Shown: in pieces, positions 45,234 to 52,733 of the stretch
How positions within the stretch are numbered: the stretch's first letter is position 1
How the letters are laid out: each line of letters opens with the position of its first letter
Origin: Legionella geestiana
Lineage (GTDB): Bacteria > Pseudomonadota > Gammaproteobacteria > Legionellales > Legionellaceae
Direction of reading: 5' to 3'
Assembly (NCBI RefSeq): GCF_004571195.1
Contig: NZ_CP038271.1
Location: forward strand, 1,602,001 to 1,666,000
Length of the DNA stretch: 64,000 nucleotides
Position numbers and translations under genes: made by a program
Notes under the pieces: model-generated
Databases searched by the model: none
What the model saw: only the letters and a program-made list of their open reading frames with translations
What the model was told of the DNA's origin: nothing

Positions 45234-46534
45234 GCGCATGGTTGACACGGTTATGGCTGATTTTTAGTCTTTGTGGTTCGCTTGCGTTTGCTGCCACGCT
45301 ACAGTCGGTTTCGGTAAAGCCTACCGGTGATAAAACCTACCTGTATTTTTCAGGAGAGGGCTATTTCACCCACCGCGCCTTCGCACTTTCAGGCCCTGAC
45401 CGCGTAGTCATTGATTTTGCCAACACGCGCCTGGCCTGTGCATTGCCGCCCATTGCGGCAGCTGCCGGTCACGTGCGCCGGGTGCGGGGCGGTAATCCTG
45501 ACCCTAAAACCCTGCGACTGGTTTTCGAAGTGGACCGACCGGTTGTGGTCAGCAGCGGCGAATCGCCCGGTGCCGGTTCGCGCTGGAATCTGCGTGTAGA
45601 GCTTGCCACACAAACCCTCAAAGCCGCGGCACGCCCAGTACCCGTGCGCCAGAATGCGCCTGTCGCGCCAGTGCCTGCACGCGTGCAGGCACCTAAAGCG
45701 CCGGAGACACGTGTGATGCAGACAGCCGCACGTACGCCTGCAGAGGCTCCACGTGCGAGTACGCCTGTTTTCGCGCCCGGACGCGGTGCGCGTGATGTTA
45801 TCGTTGTCATTGACCCCGGTCATGGTGGCAAGGACCCCGGCGCCATTGGACCAAGACGCAGTGCAGAAAAACACGCGGTACTTGCCATCGCACTGAAACT
45901 TAAGCAAACCATCGACCGCCAGCCCGGAATGCGCGCGGTATTGACGCGCACGGGTGATTATTATGTCGGTCTGCGCGAGCGCCTCGCTATTGCGAGGCGT
46001 TATAATGGCGATATTTTTGTGTCGATTCATGCGGACGCGTTTATCAATCAGCAATCAAATGGCGCTTCCGTGTTTGCCCTCTCTCAGACAGGGGCGACCA
46101 GTGAAGCGGCACGCTGGCTTGCAGAGAAAGAAAACTACTCGGAGCTTGGCGGCGTTAACCTGAAAGGCCTTGATGACCAGAGCGGCATTGTGCGCAGCGT
46201 CCTTATCGACCTCTCCCAAACAGCAACCATCGGCTCAAGCCTGAAGATGGGGGGGGCGGTTTTGCGAAATCTCGACGGCATTACCCGTCTGCATAATCAA
46301 CGGGTCGAACAGGCGCGTTTTATGGTACTGAAATCGCCGGACATTCCCTCGATTCTTGTTGAAACCGGATTTATTTCCAACCCGCGCGAAGAGCGCAATC
46401 TTACGAGCCACGCTTACCAGCAGCAGCTCGCGCAGGCAATTTTCCGAGGCATCAAGGGCTATTTCTGGGAAAACCCGCCACATGGCACCCGCATTGAAGC
46501 CATGGTACAAAAAAGCTCAGGAAGACTTGGGTGA
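45230..46534 (+). CDS. N-acetylmuramoyl-L-alanine amidase with AMIN domain (AmiB/AmiC type)
   Basis: Periplasmic cell-separation amidase, 434 residues. A Sec signal (WLIFSLCGSLAFAATL) is followed by an AMIN domain (about 25-120) for septal targeting, then an Ala/Pro-rich linker. The Amidase_3 catalytic domain contains DPGHGGKDPGAIG (zinc His198), SIHADAF and ETGFISNPREERNL. It has no C-terminal LysM domain, so it is closer to AmiA/AmiC than to E. coli AmiB in layout, although the gene position is that of amiB. Confidence 0.93.
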   Translation: MSAWLTRLWLIFSLCGSLAFAATLQSVSVKPTGDKTYLYFSGEGYFTHRAFALSGPDRVVIDFANTRLACALPPIAAAAGHVRRVRGGNPDPKTLRLVFEVDRPVVVSSGESPGAGSRWNLRVELATQTLKAAARPVPVRQNAPVAPVPARVQAPKAPETRVMQTAARTPAEAPRASTPVFAPGRGARDVIVVIDPGHGGKDPGAIGPRRSAEKHAVLAIALKLKQTIDRQPGMRAVLTRTGDYYVGLRERLAIARRYNGDIFVSIHADAFINQQSNGASVFALSQTGATSEAARWLAEKENYSELGGVNLKGLDDQSGIVRSVLIDLSQTATIGSSLKMGGAVLRNLDGITRLHNQRVEQARFMVLKSPDIPSILVETGFISNPREERNLTSHAYQQQLAQAIFRGIKGYFWENPPHGTRIEAMVQKSSGRLG

Positions 46535-48153
46535 TCATGAGCACGCCTTACCCGCCAGTGTCCCGCATTGTTCAACTGGCCCCCGAAGTCGCCAACCAGA
46601 TAGCTGCGGGCGAGGTGATTGAACGGCCGGCATCCGTGGTCAAAGAGCTACTGGAGAATGCGTGGGATGCTGGCAGTGACGCTATTGTGATTGAGTTGTC
46701 GAGCGGCGGAATGTCGCGTATTCGCGTCATTGATAATGGCCGCGGCATTGTGCCGGAGGACCTCATCCTCGCCGTATCAGCCCATGCTACCAGCAAACTG
46801 CGAACCTTAAGTGACCTCGCAGGCTTGACCAGTATGGGATTTCGCGGGGAAGCGCTTGCCAGCATTGCCTCCGTATCGCGCCTGCAGATAACTTCACGCA
46901 CCGTTGACACGGAGCATGCGACGACCCTCGTGTGTGAGGCGCATGGCACGCAGCTTTTAAAATCCGCGCGCACGAAAGGTACCACGATTGAAGTGTGCGA
47001 TCTTTTCCATAACGCACCCGTGCGTAAAAAATTTCTTAAATCCGAGCGTGCCGAATTTGATGCTATTGATGCGCTGGTGCGCCGTTTTGCGCTTGCCGCC
47101 CCACACATCGCCATTACGCTGCGCCACAACGGCAAAACCATGCTCGACTTTTCCGCACAGACCGGGCTTAAAACACGCATGCAAAAAATTTTTGGCAAGG
47201 CATTCGCGGACGCAAATATCGCCATTGATGCAGAGTCGGCCCCGATGCGCCTGTCAGGCTGGGTGAGCGGAACGGGGTTTCAGCGTAGCCAGAATGACCG
47301 TCAATGGTTTTTTGTCAACCAGCGCATGGTGCGCGACAAGCTGCTGCTGCATGCGCTGCGTCAGGCTTTTGAGCAGCGGCTGCACCCGGGCACGCATGCC
47401 GCTTGTCTTCTGTATCTAGAGCTGCCGCCAGAACTTGTGGATGTGAACGTGCACCCGACAAAGCATGAACTGCGTTTCAGCGAGCCGCGCCTTGTGCATG
47501 ACTTTCTGGTATCAACGATTCGCAATGCACTTGCAAAAGAAGAAAAACGTCCGCTATCAACGCTGAAAAAGGCGGGAAGCGCGACCGTTTCAGCCTTACG
47601 CGAGCCTGCGCGGCTCACACCTGCAACCGATTCGGAATCGTTTCGCTGGGTGGCGCTTAATGCCCGTTTTTGCATCGTTTTTGCAGGCTTTGATGTCTGG
47701 TGGGTAGATGTGCAGGCACTGGTTGCTGACTGGACTAAAAATCTCCTGGAAACGGCTTCTTATCCACTGGCATCGCGTCCTCTGCTGGTACCGGTACGTC
47801 TTGCAGTGCCGCCTTCTGAGACTCGGGCCCTGCACCTGGCAGCAGCGCGTTTCACGCAATTTGGCCTGAGCCTTGACCAGGCGGGCGCAGAGCAGTGGCT
47901 TGTACGCTCGCTCCCGGTCATTCTGCCGCATCTTGATGTGGGGCGCCTCCTTCAAAGCTTTACGCCGCAGAGAGTGCGGGATGACGCCGCCATGCGGGAC
48001 TGGCTTTGTGCGTGTACAGACGTGGACGCGCGTCAGGTGAGTGACAGCCTGCGCCAGGACCTGCTCAGTCACTTGCTGCACGCAGAAGCATCGCGTCCAG
48101 CTTTTTGTAAGTTGCTGACACTTGAAGCGTGTGAGGGAGTCTTGCATGCCTGA
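46531..48153 (+). CDS. mutL: DNA mismatch repair protein MutL
   Basis: Matchmaker ATPase of mismatch repair, 540 residues. GHKL motifs: NQIAAGEVIERPASVVKELL with ENAWDAG, DNGRGI, SAHATSKL and GFRGEALASI. The C-terminal dimer domain has DVQA where endonuclease MutLs have DQHA, so it should lack nicking activity, like E. coli MutL. The start is GTG at 46531, coupled to the amidase stop; an ATG two codons later is possible. Its stop overlaps miaA by eight bases. Confidence 0.95.
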   Translation: MIMSTPYPPVSRIVQLAPEVANQIAAGEVIERPASVVKELLENAWDAGSDAIVIELSSGGMSRIRVIDNGRGIVPEDLILAVSAHATSKLRTLSDLAGLTSMGFRGEALASIASVSRLQITSRTVDTEHATTLVCEAHGTQLLKSARTKGTTIEVCDLFHNAPVRKKFLKSERAEFDAIDALVRRFALAAPHIAITLRHNGKTMLDFSAQTGLKTRMQKIFGKAFADANIAIDAESAPMRLSGWVSGTGFQRSQNDRQWFFVNQRMVRDKLLLHALRQAFEQRLHPGTHAACLLYLELPPELVDVNVHPTKHELRFSEPRLVHDFLVSTIRNALAKEEKRPLSTLKKAGSATVSALREPARLTPATDSESFRWVALNARFCIVFAGFDVWWVDVQALVADWTKNLLETASYPLASRPLLVPVRLAVPPSETRALHLAAARFTQFGLSLDQAGAEQWLVRSLPVILPHLDVGRLLQSFTPQRVRDDAAMRDWLCACTDVDARQVSDSLRQDLLSHLLHAEASRPAFCKLLTLEACEGVLHA

Positions 48154-49081
48154 AACCGTTTTTTGCCTCATGGGGCCTACGGCCTCTGGAAAAACAGCGC
48201 TTGCCTGCGAGCTTGCAGCACGCTTTCCTTTTGAGATTGTGAGTGTGGATTCAGCGCTCGTCTATCGCGAAATGGACATTGGGACTGCGAAGCCTGAACC
48301 CGCCTTACTGGCGCAATTTCCGCATCATCTCATCAACATCATTAATCCCGACTCAGTCTATTCCGCCGCCGCTTTTTGTGAAGATGCAAAAAAGGTGTGC
48401 GGAGAAATTTTCGCCCGCGGTCATTACCCGTTGTTCACCGGTGGCACAATGCTTTATTTTCGTGCGTTTCAAGAGGGCCTGTCCGAGCTGCCGCCGAGCG
48501 ATGCCCTGTTACGTGCGACCCTGACCCGTGAAGCGCAGACAAAAGGGCTTGTGCACATGCACGAGCGACTCAAAGCCCTTGACCCTGTATCAGGCGCGCG
48601 CATTCATCCCCATGATACACAGCGCATACTGCGCGCACTGGAAGTCTGCCTCTTAAGTGGAAGGCCTTTTTCTGCCATGCGTGCCACAGCCGGGCCACAG
48701 CACACATACCGCTCTGTTAATCTCGTCCTGTTGCCCAAAATGCGTGACTGGCTTCATGCCCGAATTGGTCAGCGTTTTACAGAGATGCTTGAGGCGGGTT
48801 TTATTGAGGAAGTCAAAAGCCTTTGTGCGCGATGGGACTTAGACGCTGAAAGTGCATCCATGCGCACGGTGGGATATCGACAGGTCTTTGAACATCTGGC
48901 CGGCAGACTTGAGGCGCATCTTTTAGCGCAAAAAGGCATTGAAGCCACGCGACAGCTTGCCAAGCGACAGATGACATGGCTGCGAGCCTGGCCTGATGCG
49001 CATGTTTTTGCCCCGGACGACCCCGAACATGTCCGCGAAGTCATGGCCTTTAGTGCAGAAATATTAGATAATTCCGGGTAA
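48146..49081 (+). CDS. miaA: tRNA dimethylallyltransferase
   Basis: Adds the isopentenyl group to A37 of tRNAs reading UNN codons. 311 residues, with P-loop MGPTASGKTALACEL, VSVDSALVYREMDIGTAKP, GGTMLYFRAFQEGLSELP and the C-terminal RTVGYRQVFEHL and RQLAKRQMTWLR motifs. The ATG at 48146 lies six bases after GAGGGAG and inside the mutL end. hfq, which follows miaA in many gammaproteobacteria, does not follow here. Confidence 0.95.
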   Translation: MPETVFCLMGPTASGKTALACELAARFPFEIVSVDSALVYREMDIGTAKPEPALLAQFPHHLINIINPDSVYSAAAFCEDAKKVCGEIFARGHYPLFTGGTMLYFRAFQEGLSELPPSDALLRATLTREAQTKGLVHMHERLKALDPVSGARIHPHDTQRILRALEVCLLSGRPFSAMRATAGPQHTYRSVNLVLLPKMRDWLHARIGQRFTEMLEAGFIEEVKSLCARWDLDAESASMRTVGYRQVFEHLAGRLEAHLLAQKGIEATRQLAKRQMTWLRAWPDAHVFAPDDPEHVREVMAFSAEILDNSG

Positions 49082-49101
49082 TCATTGTACCGGAGAAACA
49101 C

Positions 49102-49299
49102 ATGAGCAATGCCACCCCTCCAAAGCCCGCAGATGCGGCAAACACGCCCTGTATGGTTACGCGTGATGCGCTGCCGCTCTATTGCCCCAACCCCTCGATG
49201 ACACTCTGGAGCATGCACCCCCGGGTATTCCTGCCAATTGATAAAACCGGACGGGAAGTCTGCCCTTATTGTGGCACCGTATACGTTCTACAGTCATGA
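49102..49299 (+). CDS. small zinc-finger (zf-CHCC) protein
   Basis: 65-residue protein with the CHCC zinc-finger signature: Cys28, His39, Cys54 and Cys57 in LYCPNP...HPRVFLPI...CPYCGTVY. The domain is related to a small mitochondrial complex I subunit; bacterial members are of unknown role. GGAG precedes the ATG. Its stop overlaps the next gene start (ATGA). Confidence 0.9.
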   Translation: MSNATPPKPADAANTPCMVTRDALPLYCPNPSMTLWSMHPRVFLPIDKTGREVCPYCGTVYVLQS

Positions 49300-50357
49300 T
49301 TCAGTCCATTTGTATCGTTCGGCTCTCAGCGCTTGGGGATGTGTTGATGCTGGTGCCGCTTGTGCGCACGCTGCAAAAGCATTTCCCGCATGCCGCCATT
49401 ACCTGGGTGATCTCCCAGCCGGCAGCCAGTCTTGTCGAGGGCATTGATGGCGTTGAATTTATCGTTATTGATAAACCAAAGTCGCTTAAGGATTACTGGC
49501 AGTTTCGAAATTTGATGCGTACGCGAAGCTTTGATGTGCTGCTGGCGCCCCAGGCAAGTTTTCGCGCCAACCTGCTCTATCCGCTGATTTCAGCAAAGCG
49601 TAAAATCGGTTATGACGCGTTGCGTGGAAAGGATGGGCACCGGTGGTTTATCCATGAAACAGTGGAGCCGGGACGCGAGCACACGCTTCAGAGCTTTTTG
49701 AAATTTGCGAAAGCACTTGGCGTCAGTGAGTATGACATTCGCTGGGATCTCCCGATAACCGAGGAAGCGCGTGCCTTTGCCGAGGCGCATTTGCCGAAGG
49801 GCAGACCGATACTTTTGGTCAATCCCGCGGCGAGCAAGCCTGAGCGCAGCTGGCCGCTTGACCGTTACATTGAAACCATTCGCCGCGCAAAGGCGCAGTT
49901 TAATGTGAACGTTGTGCTCACCGGCGGGCCTGGTGTCCTTGAGCGGGAGATGGCAGATACCATTGCCAGCGAAGTTCCCGTGACCAATCTGGTGGGGAAA
50001 ACGCGCCCGCCACTGCTGCTCGCAGTCATTGCCGCAGGTGATGTTTTACTCTGTCCGGATACCGGCCCCTCGCACATGGCGGCAGCCGTCAACACGCCGG
50101 TGGTGGCGTTGCATGCGGTGACCAGCTCCGAGGTCTCAGGGCCTTATACGTTCAGGCATCTCGCGGTAGACTGTTACCCGCAAGCCGTGATTCAGGTTCT
50201 TAAAAAGACACCGGAAACCTGTCCCTGGGGGACGCATGCGCATGGTGAAAAAACCATGGAACTGGTGAGTGTGGATGCGGTGATGGAGAAGCTTGAAAAA
50301 GCATTTGCCGAAGCAGCGGGGCGGCGCGCTTCGGCAAGTGTTGACGCTCTGGATTAA
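49296..50357 (+). CDS. glycosyltransferase family 9 (heptosyltransferase-like)
   Basis: ADP-heptose:LPS heptosyltransferase family, 353 residues, acting in lipopolysaccharide core assembly. SICIVRLSALGDVLMLVPLV is the N-terminal signature, NPAASKPERSWPLDRY the start of the second domain, and LCPDTGPSHMAAAVNTPVVAL the nucleotide-sugar site. Start at 49296 by ATGA coupling with the zinc-finger gene. Its stop overlaps convergent icmX by three bases. Confidence 0.9.
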   Translation: MIQSICIVRLSALGDVLMLVPLVRTLQKHFPHAAITWVISQPAASLVEGIDGVEFIVIDKPKSLKDYWQFRNLMRTRSFDVLLAPQASFRANLLYPLISAKRKIGYDALRGKDGHRWFIHETVEPGREHTLQSFLKFAKALGVSEYDIRWDLPITEEARAFAEAHLPKGRPILLVNPAASKPERSWPLDRYIETIRRAKAQFNVNVVLTGGPGVLEREMADTIASEVPVTNLVGKTRPPLLLAVIAAGDVLLCPDTGPSHMAAAVNTPVVALHAVTSSEVSGPYTFRHLAVDCYPQAVIQVLKKTPETCPWGTHAHGEKTMELVSVDAVMEKLEKAFAEAAGRRASASVDALD

Positions 50358-51718
50358 TCATCTGGAGCGTTGTCATTGCCGCCTGAAGATGCACTGTCAT
50401 CTGAGGAGCTGGTGCTGCCGGAGGTGCCAAGCGCTGCGTTCGGTTGTGCCGCCTTGCTGTTTTGCAGCAGCAGAACGGTTTCCGTCAGCAAAAGACGTTC
50501 CTGCTGAACGCGGTTCAGGTAGAGCTGATAGTTCATTTCCGCAAGCAGTATCGCCACTTCCTTCTGCACGGTTGCAGCGGAAGCGGTGTTAATCTGGTTC
50601 ATCCACTGCGTGGTGGTGCCAGGCTGCTGCTGATTAAACAGTCTCCACGTCGACATGTTGTATTCACTCATGGCCTGACTGGTCTGTGCGGAAAGATCAG
50701 AGCCGGCACCCGTTCCTGAAATTTTTTGCGGAAGCCTTCTTGAGAGCATGTAATACAGGTTGCCGATAGCGACTGAATTCTGTGCGGCATAGACACGAAG
50801 ATTGGCAAGGTAATTCGCAAGTGTTGCCTGAGCCTGAACCTTTGTGGCCTGCGACACGCTGCTGTCGGTGCTTATCATCTGGCTGTAAAGGTTATCATAG
50901 GCTGTACGTGAGGGCAGGCTGATGGGGGCGACAGCGCCGGTAACGTAGCGGATAAAGTTTTGCGCCACTTCCATTTGATTTTCTGCATTAAGCCCGCTCT
51001 GGTTGCCGGAGTTTTCGCTAGTAGATTCGTTACTGTAGACCATGGGGCCAAGCAGCGCATTGCCGTTCACCTGACTCAGGAAGCCGTTAATGTACTTTGA
51101 TGAAAAGAAATCATAGGTGCTCGGAACCTGTCCAATCACATTGGCGCTGACCTTGTACTGGAAGAGGTAGTTAGTGTCGCTATTGTTGCCACAGATGTAG
51201 TTATTATTGCCGTCAAGGCAAAAGCTGTAGTCCGGGGTGCCCATGATGTTGAGCAAGGCCTGCGAGACGGGTTCAGGCGGAGTCGGGCTTGCAGGCTGGT
51301 CGATGAGGGGGCTTATGGTCAGCGCACCCTGGCTGCCTGAGCCACTGTTGTAGTTTTGGTCAAATGTGGCATTCGCCTTGTCATTGAGAGAAAAGAGCGA
51401 AGAGGGTGCGAAGTTCGCAAGTGCCTGAGTCAGCGCATTTACCGGTGTGGCCCCAAGTACGGTGAAATAGACATACTGCTGCAGGGCGGCCGTACTGTTG
51501 ATATTCAGCAGCTGGTCGCTCAGCTGGGAGGCGTCACTGACTGCGGGTGTTTGAATATTATATCCAAAATATGTTCCCAGGTTTTGGAGATATTGCACCA
51601 GCTTGCCAGTATTGTCGCCGGTCTGTTGTTGCGCCGCATCGGTGATATCGTCGGCAAAAACGCTTCCTGCGGCCAGTGTCAGCATGGCAGAGAGTGTTAA
51701 ACGGCGGTGAAATCGCAT
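50354..51718 (-). CDS. icmX: Dot/Icm periplasmic protein IcmX
   Basis: 454-residue exported component of the Dot/Icm type IVB system, needed for pore formation and intracellular growth in L. pneumophila. Sec signal at the N-terminus (FHRRLTLSAMLTLAAGSVFA). The mature protein is rich in Asn, Gln and Ser, with YTFVLGATPV-like and LNIMGTPDYSFC segments and a disordered Ser/Asp tail. It is one base downstream of icmW, matching the icmW-icmX operon. Identity rests on position and length as well as sequence character. Confidence 0.93.
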   Translation of the reverse strand: MRFHRRLTLSAMLTLAAGSVFADDITDAAQQQTGDNTGKLVQYLQNLGTYFGYNIQTPAVSDASQLSDQLLNINSTAALQQYVYFTVLGATPVNALTQALANFAPSSLFSLNDKANATFDQNYNSGSGSQGALTISPLIDQPASPTPPEPVSQALLNIMGTPDYSFCLDGNNNYICGNNSDTNYLFQYKVSANVIGQVPSTYDFFSSKYINGFLSQVNGNALLGPMVYSNESTSENSGNQSGLNAENQMEVAQNFIRYVTGAVAPISLPSRTAYDNLYSQMISTDSSVSQATKVQAQATLANYLANLRVYAAQNSVAIGNLYYMLSRRLPQKISGTGAGSDLSAQTSQAMSEYNMSTWRLFNQQQPGTTTQWMNQINTASAATVQKEVAILLAEMNYQLYLNRVQQERLLLTETVLLLQNSKAAQPNAALGTSGSTSSSDDSASSGGNDNAPDD

Positions 51719-52173
51719 TATTCTTCCCCTTCGAGAGCACGTTGTACGAGGTTAAGGCGGTACTCACAAAACACCCGCCCAAGAAGACGCAGGCGTTCAA
51801 ACACGATGTTGCGTTTAAGGAAAAAACCGGCAGCATCATGGCTTCCCAGTGTCTTTTCCTCGGCATGCACGAGCACGCGCGATGCACTGCCGGGATGCAC
51901 CATGTCGATAGCCTGCAGCAGGCGCAACCCTCTTCCGGTTTTGATGTTGCCCACAAGGCGCACAAAGTCATCTTCATGCCCAAGCGAACTCATGTCCACC
52001 TTTTCAATATCATCCAACGCTTTTCCGAGTTTGGCAATGGCCTCTTCCAGTTCAGGATTGCCATCGGCCGTCCATTCCTCCACGCTCTCCATGAAGGTAA
52101 TTACACGATAAATCATGGGGTCAACGTATTCGTACCAGTACTGGCACGACCCTTCATGGCTCAAATCAGGCAT
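51718..52173 (-). CDS. icmW: Dot/Icm effector chaperone IcmW
   Basis: 151-residue acidic cytosolic protein, exactly the IcmW length. With IcmS it forms a chaperone that presents many effectors to the DotL coupling complex. PDLSHEGSCQYWYEYVDPMIYRVITFME at the N-terminus matches my memory of IcmW. Divergent from icmV across 107 bases; an AAAGAG precedes the ATG. Confidence 0.96.
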   Translation of the reverse strand: MPDLSHEGSCQYWYEYVDPMIYRVITFMESVEEWTADGNPELEEAIAKLGKALDDIEKVDMSSLGHEDDFVRLVGNIKTGRGLRLLQAIDMVHPGSASRVLVHAEEKTLGSHDAAGFFLKRNIVFERLRLLGRVFCEYRLNLVQRALEGEE

Positions 52174-52177
52174 GATT

Positions 52178-52255
52178 TTTACTCTTTCTTTACGAGATAC
52201 CGGGAATATTGGACTGATTGTACGTCAGTTACTATAGTATAGTAAGATGAGTAAA
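52178..52255. promoter_or_regulatory. divergent icmW/icmV control region with CpxR-like direct repeats
   Basis: For icmV-dotA, TTGGAC (52209-52214), an 18-base spacer and TATAGT (52233-52238) form a plausible promoter. TTTAC-N6-TTTAC (52178-52193) is GTAAA-N6-GTAAA on the icmW strand, and GTAAG-N4-GTAAA lies at 52242-52255. CpxR directly controls icmV-dotA and icmW-icmX in L. pneumophila through GTAAA-type repeats, but these sites sit close to the start sites, so their role is uncertain. Confidence 0.45.
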
Positions 52256-52280
52256 AGTCTACCGGGGTCTTGAAAAAACC

Positions 52281-52733
52281 ATGAAAAAACAATCTCGCAC
52301 CAGGAGAATTGTTGGTCGCATCGGCGGTGCCATGCGTGGCTGGCTCGATTTCGATCGCATGAAATCAATCACCCTGTACCTTGGTCAGGTTTTTGCCAGA
52401 TTGTTTATCCCACAGAAAAAGCAGGAAGGCGAGGGATTCGAGGCGACGGTTGCACGTCTTGGTCTGACAGAGAGCGATTTGGACACACGCCGCAAATCAC
52501 TGTATCGGTTGAGCCTCTTCATGGTGGCGCTTGCGATGTTGATTTTTATTTACTCTGTTTATCATTTTGTTTACGGAAGCTATACCGCCGCCTGTTTAAG
52601 TCTCGTGATAATGCTGGTGGCGCTTGCGCTCGCATTCCGCTACCACTTCTGGTATTTCCAGATACGTGAGCGCAAACTGGGCTGCACCCTCGGGGAGTGG
52701 TATCGAGAAGGGTTAAGAGGTCAGAAGCCATGA
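52281..52733 (+). CDS. icmV: Dot/Icm inner-membrane protein IcmV
   Basis: 150-residue Dot/Icm component. A basic N-terminus is followed by two adjacent membrane helices (FMVALAMLIFIYSVYHFVYG and SLVIMLVALALAFRYHFWYF) and a short basic cytosolic tail. Length and position before dotA are as in L. pneumophila. Its stop overlaps dotA by ATGA. Confidence 0.95.
   Translation: MKKQSRTRRIVGRIGGAMRGWLDFDRMKSITLYLGQVFARLFIPQKKQEGEGFEATVARLGLTESDLDTRRKSLYRLSLFMVALAMLIFIYSVYHFVYGSYTAACLSLVIMLVALALAFRYHFWYFQIRERKLGCTLGEWYREGLRGQKP

Noticed and set aside
49082-49101. Expected hfq after miaA
   Set aside because: No Hfq-like frame is present; a zinc-finger protein gene follows instead.
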